Assembly (NCBI RefSeq): GCF_002920915.1
Contig: NZ_PQVF01000007.1
Location: 270,272-334,271 of the forward strand
Direction of reading: 5' to 3'
Source: Solitalea longa
GTDB taxonomy: Bacteria > Bacteroidota > Bacteroidia > Sphingobacteriales > Sphingobacteriaceae
Length of the DNA: 64,000 nucleotides
Made by a program: the position numbers and the translations under genes. Position 1 is the first letter of the stretch, and the number at the start of each line of letters is the position of its first letter. This document shows positions 46,554 through 54,669 of this stretch, in pieces. The notes under the pieces are model-generated. The model was given only the letters and a program-made list of their open reading frames with translations, was not told where the DNA came from and made no database searches.

Positions 46554-47342
46554 ATGCCGTCAATTTGGAGTGGAACAATAAGTTTTGGATTAGTATCAAT
46601 ACCAATTAGCCTGGTACCAGCAACGCAATCCAGTTCCTTGGAATTGAACATGCTGGATAAAAGAGACCATGAACGTATTAGATACAAAAAAGTAAATGGC
46701 GAAACCGGCAAAGAAGTGCCCGAAGAAAATATTGTAAAAGGCTATGAGTACGATGGCAAAAGAGTGGTTTTGGAAGATGCCGATTTTGTAGCAGCAGCTC
46801 CTGAGAAAAGCCAAATGATACAGTTGGAAAACTTCATTGATATGTCAGAAGTTGATCCCATCTATTTTGAAACCGCCTATTATGCCACAACCGATAAGAA
46901 AGGAGCTAAGGCCTACCGTTTACTCACTCAGGCATTAGAAAAAACAGGAAAAGCAGGTTTAGGTCGTTTTGTCTTGCGTACCGCAGAAAACTTATGTCTA
47001 GTAGTTCCGGTTAATGGAATCCTTGTAATTCAGAAGTTGCATTTTCCTGAGGAAATCAGGCCGGTTGATAAATTAGTCCAGGAACCTGTTAAAATTGAGA
47101 AGGAAGAATTAAATACCGCTGTTTCCTATATCAGTCAAACCTCCAAAAAGTTTGATATTTCCGATTATCATAACATGTACTCGCGTGCATTACTTAAACT
47201 CATCGAAGATAAAGCCAAAGGCAAAGTAAAAGACAAAAAGAAAGTGGTTGAAACCACAACCACAAAACGTTCTGATAATTTGTTGGATCTGTTGAAGCAA
47301 AGCCTTAACAGCACCCAACAACCAAGAAAAGCTGCAAGATAA
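46554..47342 (+). CDS. ku: Ku protein (non-homologous end joining)
   Basis: The 262-aa protein is a full-length bacterial Ku: MPSIWSGTISFGLVSIPI, then LDKRDHERIRYKKVNGETGKEV and YETAYYATTD-like core (ETAYYATTDKKGAKAYRLL). It forms a homodimer ring on DNA ends and recruits LigD. The C-terminal basic tail (KGKVKDKKKV) is typical. No LigD gene is in this window, so partner ligase would be elsewhere. It follows the operon by about 156 bp on the same strand, within the element. Confidence 0.95.
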   Translation: MPSIWSGTISFGLVSIPISLVPATQSSSLELNMLDKRDHERIRYKKVNGETGKEVPEENIVKGYEYDGKRVVLEDADFVAAAPEKSQMIQLENFIDMSEVDPIYFETAYYATTDKKGAKAYRLLTQALEKTGKAGLGRFVLRTAENLCLVVPVNGILVIQKLHFPEEIRPVDKLVQEPVKIEKEELNTAVSYISQTSKKFDISDYHNMYSRALLKLIEDKAKGKVKDKKKVVETTTTKRSDNLLDLLKQSLNSTQQPRKAAR

Positions 47343-47398
47343 TCTGTATACTATTTTAGTTTTTTTTCACAGTTAACGTTACCTGCTGCGCATTTTTA

Positions 47399-48436
47399 TC
47401 AACCGCCAATTTGCTGAATAAGAAAATTTAGATTTTTGTAAACCCAATTTATGGCATCTATCGCTTCATGGGTTAAAACTAGGTTTTCCAAAGTTCTTTT
47501 AGTGTTTGAAAGCCATTTGAAAATTTTAGATTTGTCTGGCATTTCCTCCAATACTTCTTCTTTTACTTTGTCAAAATTGGTGATTAGATTTTGCCTCTGT
47601 TCATCACTTATATTTGGCTCTTGTCTAATGAGCTTAATTAATTCTTCTATTTTTTCGAAAGTTTCTTGTTTGCCATTTAAAGAGTCGGAAATTCTAATTT
47701 CTTTTCCAATAATAATTTGTCCTGAGTTATTGGATATGTTTCCAACTTCAATTTTGTCTCCCATAACTATTTCATTTTTTATGTTTGCAATTCTTTGCAT
47801 TTGTGTTTCATTCAGTCCATAATGAAACTTTTCAGAAGGAATAGAAAAACTAATATTATTTCCTTTTTTTTCAATTAAGCCCTTTACTGCTTCTTCTAAA
47901 CTATCCACTTTAATGGTTTTAGTTTCAAAGCTGTTAAATTCATTTTCATTTGTGTCTTTGAAAAAATCAAAAAGGGTTTTAAAAATTTCATCCAACTCAT
48001 TGAAAATCAGTTGTAGGCAAAGGAAATTACTATTTGTTTCAGTTCGAAAGGTCAAATATTTTACCTTATAATTTATTACCTGTAAAACATCTTCGGATGT
48101 GAAATTCCTTTTAAAATCAGAGATTGCGGAAATGTTATTATTCCAAATGCTCGAATAGTTATTCTCGCCAGTCCAAATGCCTAACTCTATAAGTTTCTCT
48201 GAAACTGGAGCATAAATATTCGATAGAATCGGTGAAAATTTCGCACTTATTTGGTCCTGAATATAGTCATATTCCTGTTTTTCAATGTAATTCCTTTCAG
48301 GTTTTAATTTGCTTCTTTGTTCATCAAGAATTTGTAGCTCATTGCACAATGGAATATACTTTTCAATATAACTCTTTTTATTCTTGTCCAAATAATCTAT
48401 AAACTCAAATAAGGCTAGTATTTTTTGCGGTATCAT
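47399..48436 (-). CDS. Hypothetical protein with predicted helical and beta-linker parts
   Basis: The 345-aa protein is mainly helical, with a central beta-like stretch (EIVMGDKIEVGNISNNSGQIIIGK, about 220-245) and a following helical region (FEKIEELIKLIRQEPNISDEQ). The GDKI...NNSGQIIIG pattern recalls the connecting strand motif seen before effector-associated domains in bacterial conflict proteins. No signal peptide or catalytic motif was recognised. It converges with the Ku gene and lies in accessory DNA. Confidence 0.55.
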   Translation of the reverse strand: MIPQKILALFEFIDYLDKNKKSYIEKYIPLCNELQILDEQRSKLKPERNYIEKQEYDYIQDQISAKFSPILSNIYAPVSEKLIELGIWTGENNYSSIWNNNISAISDFKRNFTSEDVLQVINYKVKYLTFRTETNSNFLCLQLIFNELDEIFKTLFDFFKDTNENEFNSFETKTIKVDSLEEAVKGLIEKKGNNISFSIPSEKFHYGLNETQMQRIANIKNEIVMGDKIEVGNISNNSGQIIIGKEIRISDSLNGKQETFEKIEELIKLIRQEPNISDEQRQNLITNFDKVKEEVLEEMPDKSKIFKWLSNTKRTLENLVLTHEAIDAINWVYKNLNFLIQQIGG

Positions 48437-48476
48437 ACTTTTGGTTTCATAGTTTGCATAGTAGGCAACACTTTTT

Positions 48477-48644
48477 TTACATCATCAACAACGCCAACTC
48501 CGGATACGGGGGCATCCGTGGGGGGTCAAAACCGAAGGCTTTAAACATAGGTTGATAAGCATTTTCATCCTCCTCCAACATATTCCGTTTAAACCGCTTC
48601 TTCATTTCATCGGCTTTGGCTTCGTTCTTATAGTTGTAACACAT
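48477..48644 (-). pseudogene. Truncated SRAP/YedK (HMCES-like) gene remnant
   Basis: A 55-codon frame starting MCYNYKNEAKADEMKKRF, then AFGFDPPRMP, matches the start of SOS-response-associated peptidase proteins, including the catalytic Cys2 of MCY. A strong ribosome site (AAGGAG) remains upstream. The full protein is over 200 aa, and the frame ends at TAA, so it is a fragment. Intact SRAP covalently caps abasic sites in single-stranded DNA. It is too short to appear in a simple ORF list. Confidence 0.75.
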
Positions 48645-48656
48645 TGGGAACTCCTT

Positions 48657-48983
48657 TTAAAAATCATCATAAATATAGTCAACCCCATCCATATCATTTC
48701 TGTTTTCCAACTGCTCTGAAATATATTCAATAGGGGCTTTAAGTTCCACCCTGGTTGTGAGCATGATTTTAAAAACAGCATTGTTCAGGTAAACCACATA
48801 AGGCCGGTAAATTTCAATCCGGACATTTGGCTTATAAAAAATATCAGCCATTATGTACTTACCGCTAAGGTATAGCTCCGCATAACCCACATCACTGCCG
48901 CCATCGTAAACCATACACAGTTTACGAACTTCTTTACCACGTTCCTTTATACCTACTTTTATTCCGCGGACGACTTTTTCCAT
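48657..48983 (-). CDS. Small hypothetical protein
   Basis: The 108-aa protein has a basic N-terminus (KVVRGIKVGIKERGKEVRKL) and a beta-rich core (VYDGGSDVGYAELYLSGKYIMAD...YRPYVVYLNNAVF). No signal peptide. The gene overlaps the upstream 86-aa gene by 50 bp; the overlap is long, so the start may be later. It precedes the SRAP remnant by 12 bp. I do not recognise the family. Confidence 0.45.
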   Translation of the reverse strand: MEKVVRGIKVGIKERGKEVRKLCMVYDGGSDVGYAELYLSGKYIMADIFYKPNVRIEIYRPYVVYLNNAVFKIMLTTRVELKAPIEYISEQLENRNDMDGVDYIYDDF

Positions 48984-49194
48984 ACCTCTTAATTTTATGC
49001 AGTTCTATTGAAATCAAAGCCATAAGGTTTTCGGGAATTGCCCCCGTTTCACAACGCCAGGAATTTGCATCAGCATCATATTGCAACCAATAGTCAATCC
49101 CTTTCGATTGCATAACAAAACCACTTCTCATGGCTTCCACAACCGTTCTCTTGTAAACTTTACCATTATACTCAAAAGAAATTTCATGATACAT
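48934..49194 (-). CDS. Small hypothetical protein
   Basis: The 86-aa protein begins MYHEISFEYNGKVYKRTVVEAM and contains MQSKGIDYWLQYDADANSWRC, a pattern of a small beta-sheet domain. The end is basic (YGKSRPRNKSRYKG). It has no signal peptide and no known motif. It is the first gene of a short minus-strand group. Confidence 0.45.
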   Translation of the reverse strand: MYHEISFEYNGKVYKRTVVEAMRSGFVMQSKGIDYWLQYDADANSWRCETGAIPENLMALISIELHKIKRYGKSRPRNKSRYKGTW

Positions 49195-49308
49195 ATACTA
49201 ATTTAATTAGCAAAGTTGAGCAGCATTTTTTAGCAAAGCAAATCTTTTTGATGTCTCTTTAGTAGGGCCGAAGTCCTCCTGATCGAAGTCGAAGGGAGTC
49301 GAAATAAA

Positions 49309-49336
49309 AACGCTTGGCTTAAAAAAGCCAAGCGTT
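49309..49336. terminator. Perfect hairpin terminator
   Basis: AACGCTTGGCTT pairs perfectly with AAGCCAAGCGTT around a 4-base A loop, with A-rich and T-rich flanks. It ends transcription of the CoiA-like gene and is flanked by degenerate AGTCGAAG repeats. Confidence 0.85.
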
Positions 49337-49389
49337 AAAAGTCGTTTAATCTTGAACGAAGTCGACCTCAAAATGATCATCCCATTACT

Positions 49390-50427
49390 TTAACGATATC
49401 GTTGATACATAATCTCATCTGGTTCAAATTTCACACAATCCTTACTTAAAAAAACTGAACCTCCAGTTTCTTGAGAAACATTACAAAAAACCATTCTATT
49501 AGATTCTCTAGAATGGTACCTACATAAAAAACAATTTTTAAAATCAATTCCTAAATCAAAAGCCTTAACAACTTGCTTTGCAAATAAATCATAAGGATCC
49601 CTACAACTTGGACTTAAATCCAAAATTTTATAATATAAAGCGGTATTATACTTAATCAGTGACTCAATTCTTTGCAATGATAATTCCTTAATATAAGGCG
49701 TTGAATACTTCCTAGATATAAAAAATACCGGCAATTGAATAGAACAATTACAAGAACCTGGCGATTCACCTTCAATAATATCTTTAAAATTATATCGCTT
49801 AATCTTATCCTTTTGATGAATCCATTCTGGAGAATAAAAATTAAAATCAAAGGGATATGAAACATAACAATCCTTAATTAAACTCAAATCCGCTTCAGTT
49901 TTAATGACATATTCAATAATCCTATTACCAAATTCAATCTTCTGTTCTGAAGATTGATGAGTGACGGCAATTTCAATATAAACCTTATTGCCTTTATCAT
50001 CTAACAACATTAAATCAGGAACAAGCGAACCATCACGAGATTCTACAACTATATTCTTAAAATATTGCGTCAAATCAATTGTATCAACTCCATGCTTATC
50101 GCAATCTGAAGAACGATAAAATTCATACCTGTTACAATGAATAAGTCTATACCGTTCTAAATAAAACGGTAATCCTTCCTGCAGACACTTAAGATAAGTT
50201 TCTCTAAAAACTAACTTCCCAAGCTTATGTAAATAAGTCTCACCAGAACAATGAACATCACTTTTATGAGCAAAATGATGAGCATTAACACTACCTAACT
50301 TCGGTATAAGCTCATTACCACAATCAATACAATAAAATTCTTGAAATCGGTTCTCCTGATTAACCGATTCAATATCAATTCTAACACCATCAGCTCTTAT
50401 AGCATGACAATAAGTAACATTACCCAT
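49390..50427 (-). CDS. Competence CoiA-like protein
   Basis: The 345-aa protein has an N-terminal zinc-ribbon-like CIDCGNELIPKLG, a HHFAHKSDVHCSGET motif and a nuclease-like core with VPDLMLLDDKGNKVYIEIAVTHQ (PD-(D/E)xK style) at about 140-165. A second Cys-rich site, CFLCRYHSRESNRMVFC, is near the end. These match the CoiA-like family of DNA-processing proteins used in natural transformation in Gram-positives; in Bacteroidetes the role is unclear. It is a single gene in accessory DNA with a terminator after it. Confidence 0.75.
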   Translation of the reverse strand: MGNVTYCHAIRADGVRIDIESVNQENRFQEFYCIDCGNELIPKLGSVNAHHFAHKSDVHCSGETYLHKLGKLVFRETYLKCLQEGLPFYLERYRLIHCNRYEFYRSSDCDKHGVDTIDLTQYFKNIVVESRDGSLVPDLMLLDDKGNKVYIEIAVTHQSSEQKIEFGNRIIEYVIKTEADLSLIKDCYVSYPFDFNFYSPEWIHQKDKIKRYNFKDIIEGESPGSCNCSIQLPVFFISRKYSTPYIKELSLQRIESLIKYNTALYYKILDLSPSCRDPYDLFAKQVVKAFDLGIDFKNCFLCRYHSRESNRMVFCNVSQETGGSVFLSKDCVKFEPDEIMYQRYR

Positions 50428-50510
50428 ATAAAAACACCAATTTCAATTAAGGTTATTTTTAAGTGATTAAGAAACTTGAGCGTAGTCGAAAGGTGAGCAC
50501 AGTGGAAGGA

Positions 50511-50789
50511 TTAACAAAACCGATCGCATAAAACCTCCAACATTTCTGTAAGCATCAGCTTATACAATACATCATTGCCCTGGAATGATTCAACATCAGG
50601 CGAGAAATATTGAGGCAACAAAGTAGGAACCTCATTTTCAATATTATTTTCCCAGTTAATTAAAAATTTCTTCCCGTTAAGTAAAATTTCAAACTGAACA
50701 ACTTCACATCCATCAATTGGTGTGACAAATGCCTGGTAATTATTCCCAGCATGGGCAAGTGTTATTTCAAAAGGCGCTAATACGTTCAT
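50511..50789 (-). CDS. Small hypothetical protein, paralogue of 50993-51328
   Basis: The 92-aa protein begins MNVLAPFEITLAHAGNNYQAFV and contains PQYFSPDVESFQGND and EMLEVLCDR. The second paralogue shares the same framework (MSVLAPFEISIAHEG..., RYFSPDAYSFNGN, ELLEVLCDR). They look like small immunity or adaptor proteins, but nothing identifies a function. A 57-aa membrane protein gene lies between them. Confidence 0.6.
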   Translation of the reverse strand: MNVLAPFEITLAHAGNNYQAFVTPIDGCEVVQFEILLNGKKFLINWENNIENEVPTLLPQYFSPDVESFQGNDVLYKLMLTEMLEVLCDRFC

Positions 50790-50814
50790 TTATTTATAAA
50801 TTTTATGGTCAACT

Positions 50815-50988
50815 TTAATTCTTTTTAATTGGAGCCAGTAACAAGTAAAAAATCCAGGCAAACCAAGATATAAAAATCACAGCCAATACCCAGGCTAATT
50901 TTTCGCGCCCTGTGGTTTTACTGGAACAGACAATGATAATTATGGGTAACAACCATAAAATCCCTGCTATAGCTAAAATTAGGCTCAT
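50815..50988 (-). CDS. 57-aa two-helix membrane protein (PLDc_N-like)
   Basis: This short frame encodes MSLILAIAGILWLLPIIIIV...KTTGREKLAWVLAVIFISWFAWIFYLLLAPIKKN in two hydrophobic halves split by a charged hinge (SSKTTGREKLAW). The pattern matches the phospholipase-D-N / superinfection-immunity-like two-helix domain. It lies between the two paralogues, ends 26 bp upstream of the first and begins 5 bp after the other's stop, so the three form one transcript. Confidence 0.7.
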   Translation of the reverse strand: MSLILAIAGILWLLPIIIIVCSSKTTGREKLAWVLAVIFISWFAWIFYLLLAPIKKN

Positions 50989-50992
50989 TTTC

Positions 50993-51328
50993 TTATCGTT
51001 TTAGAATTAGATTACTGAAGCCGTAAGTCACCTGCTGCGAGGCCGAAAGATTAATTATTCGATCACATAAAACCTCCAACAGTTCACCCACTATGGCCTT
51101 ATAGAGGTGTGTGTTACCATTAAAGGAATATGCATCCGGAGAAAAATATCGAGGAAAAAGATTAGGGATTTCTTGCTCCATATTATTGTTCCAAAATATT
51201 CGAAACTTTCGGTCATCTAGTGTAATCTCAAACTCAATGGCCTCATCACCAACATTGGCCGTTACAAAGGCCTTACAACTTAAGCCTTCATGGGCAATTG
51301 ATATTTCAAAAGGTGCTAATACGCTCAT
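50993..51328 (-). CDS. Small hypothetical protein, paralogue of 50511-50789
   Basis: From the chosen start (MSVLAPFEISIAHEG) the product is 111 aa; the frame extends 54 bases upstream, but the paralogue's start fixes the likely Met. It has a C-terminal extension (INLSASQQVTYGFSNLILKR) not present in the shorter copy. It is the first gene of the three-gene cluster. Function unknown. Confidence 0.6.
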   Translation of the reverse strand: MSVLAPFEISIAHEGLSCKAFVTANVGDEAIEFEITLDDRKFRIFWNNNMEQEIPNLFPRYFSPDAYSFNGNTHLYKAIVGELLEVLCDRIINLSASQQVTYGFSNLILKR

Positions 51329-51376
51329 ATATTTTGATTGTCTTCTCTTAATGTAAAAAATAGCGGCAAAAAAAAA

Positions 51377-51405
51377 CGGCATAGCGGGGAGCTATAGCCG
51401 ATTTT
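51377..51405. terminator. Hairpin near the start of the small-protein cluster
   Basis: CGGCATAGC pairs with GCTATAGCCG (one bulge) and is followed by a T run. It lies upstream of the 51328 start, so it may instead be a leader or an end of an adjacent transcript. Confidence 0.5.
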
Positions 51406-51835
51406 TAACAATTAAACCAAACCGCCCCCAATATTCAATTATGATTCCAACTGAAACTGAATTAAAAAGTTAAAAACCCCTCTTGTTTGAACACCTTAAC
51501 AACCAGTCCCATATGTTCAAAAGCACTATTTTTTAAATTGACTTTCCTTTTAGCTTATAAATTTATATGTTGGTTATTTCGGACACTGTTTGTTTCTTTT
51601 TGTGGAATTCTCCTTTAGGTCTGTAGCTGGGGCTGTTTTGATTGAGTCAAATGCACCTTCCAGATGCCGCTTTAACCCTGTCAAAAAAGAGATTCTAATT
51701 AAAACTTTTTTATTTTCGAGATCGAAATGAAAAAACAGTCCCATGAAATCAGTTTTACTTTTTAGATGCTCCGTATAGATTTATACTGAAGATGTTATTT
51801 CATTAAACTTCAAATTTCTTTTTTAAAAATACCCT
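51401..51835. other. Intergenic region before nhaA, no gene seen
   Basis: About 430 bases without an ORF, RNA gene or strong hairpin. It should contain the nhaA promoter and leader; no exact TAnnTTTG box was assigned. Confidence 0.5.
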
Positions 51836-53032
51836 GTGAATAAAAGAATCATAAAAATCAACCTCATTCCTTTTAAAGAATTTGTACAATCCGAAGCTAT
51901 TGGCGGTGTCTTGCTAATTATATGCGTAATTATTTCCTTAGTTATTGCCAATTCCTCTTTAGCACAGACGTTCCAACAGTTCTTGAATAAGGAGTTAGGC
52001 GTTTCTACGCTTTTTCTTCAGCTAAAGTATCCAATTATACAGTGGATTAATGATGGTCTAATGGCCATTTTCTTTTTACTGGTTGGGTTAGAAATTAAAA
52101 GAGAACTTATTGAAGGCGAGTTATCTACACCAAAAAAGGCGACTTTACCTATTGCGGCCGCTTTTGGCGGTGCAATTATTCCTGCTATTATATTTCTTTT
52201 ATTCAATAGGGGTACAAATGCCGAGAATGGCTGGGGCATTCCAATGGCCACTGATATTGCTTTTGCATTGGGTGTACTTTCACTTTTAAATAACAAGGTG
52301 CCAGCTTCATTAAAAATCTTTTTAGCTGCCTTGGCTATCGTTGATGATCTTATTGCCATTTTAGTAATTGCCATATTTTATTCCACACAATTGCATTTGG
52401 GTTATTTAGCAATGGCCATTGGAATATTTGCCTTCATGTTACTTTTTAATCGCTTTGGTGTTAAAAACTTAGGATTTTATCTTATACTCGGGATGTTTAT
52501 GTGGTACCTGATTCATCATTCAGGTATTCATGCTACCATTGCCGGAGTACTCACCGCAATGACTATTCCTACTACAGAGGGAGAAGTGGAATCACCGCTG
52601 GAGAAGCTGGAACACTTTTTAATAAAACCGGTGAATTTTATCATTATGCCCATCTTTGCGCTTGCTAATACCAATATCCCATTTCAAGGAGATTTGATTG
52701 ACGGCATTACTAGCAATTTCGGTTTAGGTATTCTAGTTGGTCTGTTTTTGGGTAAACCAATCGGAATTATGTGTATGTCTCGGATTCTGGTAAAATTAAA
52801 ATTGGGAAAACTTCCCAATAAAGCAAACTGGTCACATATTTTAGGATTGGGTTTTCTTGGTGGAATTGGATTTACAATGTCTATTTTCATTGCCCTCTTA
52901 TCATTTAAAGATCCAGAACTACAAACGAAAGCAAAGTTTGCTATCTTAATTACCTCAACACTTTCGGGTATCGTTGGCTTTATAGTGTTAACCTTAATAA
53001 ATAAGAGAAAACCCAATGAATTACTAACTTAA
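51836..53032 (+). CDS. nhaA: Na+/H+ antiporter NhaA
   Basis: The 398-aa inner-membrane protein has an N-terminal amphipathic part (LIPFKEFVQSEAIGGVLLI) and about 11-12 helices. The catalytic pair AIVDDLIAI (Asp170-Asp171) and the family end motif FLGGIGFTMSIFIALLSF are visible. NhaA exchanges cytosolic Na+ for protons and regulates pH and salt. The start codon is GTG. It is a single gene in the accessory part of the island; why such a core-type gene is in the cargo is unclear. Confidence 0.93.
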   Translation: MNKRIIKINLIPFKEFVQSEAIGGVLLIICVIISLVIANSSLAQTFQQFLNKELGVSTLFLQLKYPIIQWINDGLMAIFFLLVGLEIKRELIEGELSTPKKATLPIAAAFGGAIIPAIIFLLFNRGTNAENGWGIPMATDIAFALGVLSLLNNKVPASLKIFLAALAIVDDLIAILVIAIFYSTQLHLGYLAMAIGIFAFMLLFNRFGVKNLGFYLILGMFMWYLIHHSGIHATIAGVLTAMTIPTTEGEVESPLEKLEHFLIKPVNFIIMPIFALANTNIPFQGDLIDGITSNFGLGILVGLFLGKPIGIMCMSRILVKLKLGKLPNKANWSHILGLGFLGGIGFTMSIFIALLSFKDPELQTKAKFAILITSTLSGIVGFIVLTLINKRKPNELLT

Positions 53033-54015
53033 ATTGAATCCTGTTCTTATAAAGCATAACTGAGCGTTCAGTTACCTTTTACAATACTAGTACCCATTTA
53101 TTCAGGGCCAAGAAAATCTAAGGATGCGATAAAAAACTAAAAAGCTTCGCTCAATTAAGAACGAGGCCTCATCTACCTATGAAAAACATACCTTGGATAG
53201 GAACTGCACATATCTATTTCTTTCAAGTAATAGCGATGATTTGAAAATTTCACAAGGTATGAACGTTAAAATTACCACCGCACGGGCAGGTAAATCGGCA
53301 TTCCTTAGTCGTCGCCGGCAATGGGTACGCCAGCCTATAAAGTAACAATGGACATTGACACTTTATACCCTTCGGGTGCCTTGCGGCAGGCTGTCATACC
53401 CATTGCTTTCGGCTCCTCCCTCGTCATAGCAGCTTCCTCCGTGCCGGCAGCCGCCTAGTCTGCCCGAGCACTCCCCCCGTGTCATCCCGTGCTCTTCCCC
53501 ATGTCAGCCTGAGCGCAGTCGAAGGCTCACTAGGCCGCTACCATCCCGGACGCTGCTCGTGTTTAGGCTCGCCTGCGGGTCGGTCAGGCTGCGGGTTGTC
53601 ATACTTTTTGTTACCCTACGCAGCCGTCTTTCTGAGCGTAGTCGAAGAATACTCCTGAGCCTAGCCGCTAAGTACCTTCTGAGCGCAGTCGAAGCAGCCA
53701 AAGGACCAAAAAGTCCGCCAACCCTTGTGTAGTGCAGGCCGTCGGCTTTTGACCAATCACAAACCCAAGCTTCCAAAAGCCACGTCCTTTCTACATAGGT
53801 CGCAAACCGCCCCTCGTACCTCGGGCTGCTGTTTGCTCCCACCATTCCCTCCACTCGCAAGGCGGCTCGCCGCACATGCCCGACGCACGCTCAGGGCTGT
53901 TTTACCTGCTTGGCCTCCCGCGTCGGATGGTTTTCTGCGTCTTTTCAAATCTCTTCTAGTACTTGGATTAGGAAAATAAGTGACTATTTTTGCGCCATAA
54001 CAACGTTTTATACTG

Positions 54016-54042
54016 AATAGACGCAACTTTATTGCGTCTATT
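54016..54042. terminator. Perfect 11-bp hairpin upstream of the Thoeris genes
   Basis: AATAGACGCAA pairs perfectly with TTGCGTCTATT around a 5-base loop. It is nested in an outer ATAACAA/TTGTTAT pair (53997-54003, 54046-54052), so it may be a terminator or a cassette-end structure. Confidence 0.65.
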
Positions 54043-54046
54043 TAAT

Positions 54047-54061
54047 TGTTATAGCCAATGG
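54047..54061 (+). repeat. Left inverted repeat of the Thoeris cassette
   Basis: TGTTATAGCCAATGG is the reverse complement, with one mismatch, of CCACTGGCTATAACA at 55523-55537. The pair encloses both Thoeris genes. Confidence 0.6.
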
Positions 54062-54101
54062 CTTAAAATACACTTACCCTTAAAGAATTAAAAAACGATA
54101 T

Positions 54102-54665
54102 ATGAGCAAGATTTACAACTACTGCGCATTCTATGTAAGCGAGCCATTTAGTGATTCATCACTTGGAGCCCATGCTACCAAAGATTTCTGTTATTACAGT
54201 ATGCTGAAAGCTTGGAAAGGTGCCGATACTTCCTTTCCATTTAATAATGCCCATGACACAACATATAACGTTCGTGATAATAGTGATTGGGAATCAACTC
54301 TGAAACCAAGACTGCGAGAAAGATTAAGAAATTCCAAAAACATTGTTATGTTCTTAGGTTCTGATACGTTGAATTCAAGAGCATTGAGAGAAGAGATAGA
54401 TTATGGAATCAATACCTTGGGGTTACCAATCATTGTAATATATCCAAATTTAAAAAACAACAGTGATTTGCTAAATGGGGATAAAACAGCATTGAATAAT
54501 ACTGTAAAAGCTTTATGGAACAAACTCCCAATATTCCGAGATTCGAAATCAAAAGTTCCTGTTTTACACGTTCCTTTGAACAAAGAAACGATTAGGAATG
54601 CATTAAACAACTCAGATTTCAGACTAGGCTCAGGTAAAAGCCCTAACGATTATTGGTACAAGTAA
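54102..54665 (+). CDS. thsB: ThsB-like TIR protein (Thoeris)
   Basis: The 187-aa protein starts MSKIYNYCAFYVSEPF and shows the TIR-like ThsB (DUF1863) pattern: SKNIVMFLGSDTLNSRALREEIDYGINTLGLPIIVIYP, written here in parts as RNSKNIVMFLGSDT and LREEIDYGINTLGLPIIV. The conserved Glu in REEI corresponds to the catalytic Glu of TIR NADases. ThsB senses phage infection and makes a nucleotide signal from NAD+. The next gene starts 4 bp downstream, forming a two-gene operon. Confidence 0.85.
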   Translation: MSKIYNYCAFYVSEPFSDSSLGAHATKDFCYYSMLKAWKGADTSFPFNNAHDTTYNVRDNSDWESTLKPRLRERLRNSKNIVMFLGSDTLNSRALREEIDYGINTLGLPIIVIYPNLKNNSDLLNGDKTALNNTVKALWNKLPIFRDSKSKVPVLHVPLNKETIRNALNNSDFRLGSGKSPNDYWYK

Positions 54666-54669
54666 GCAT

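Larger units (their letters stand above)
53033..54101. other. Gene-free region with a GC-rich repeat-bearing patch
   Basis: About 53270-53950 is visibly richer in G and C than its neighbours and contains three GAGCG(C/T)AGTCGAAG repeats (near 53511, 53633, 53679). No convincing coding frame is present; the frames that do run through it have unlike composition and no motif. From about 53960 an AT-rich leader with a hairpin precedes the Thoeris genes. Confidence 0.6.

Noticed and set aside
53504..54026. Open frames through the GC-rich patch
   Set aside because: They exist in several frames on both strands, lack motifs and ribosome sites, and arise from the unusual composition.
54016..54061. 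Canonical integron attC site upstream of the Thoeris genes
   Set aside because: The hairpin is strong, but the GTTRRRY/RYYYAAC core boxes are not clearly present and no integron integrase is in the window.
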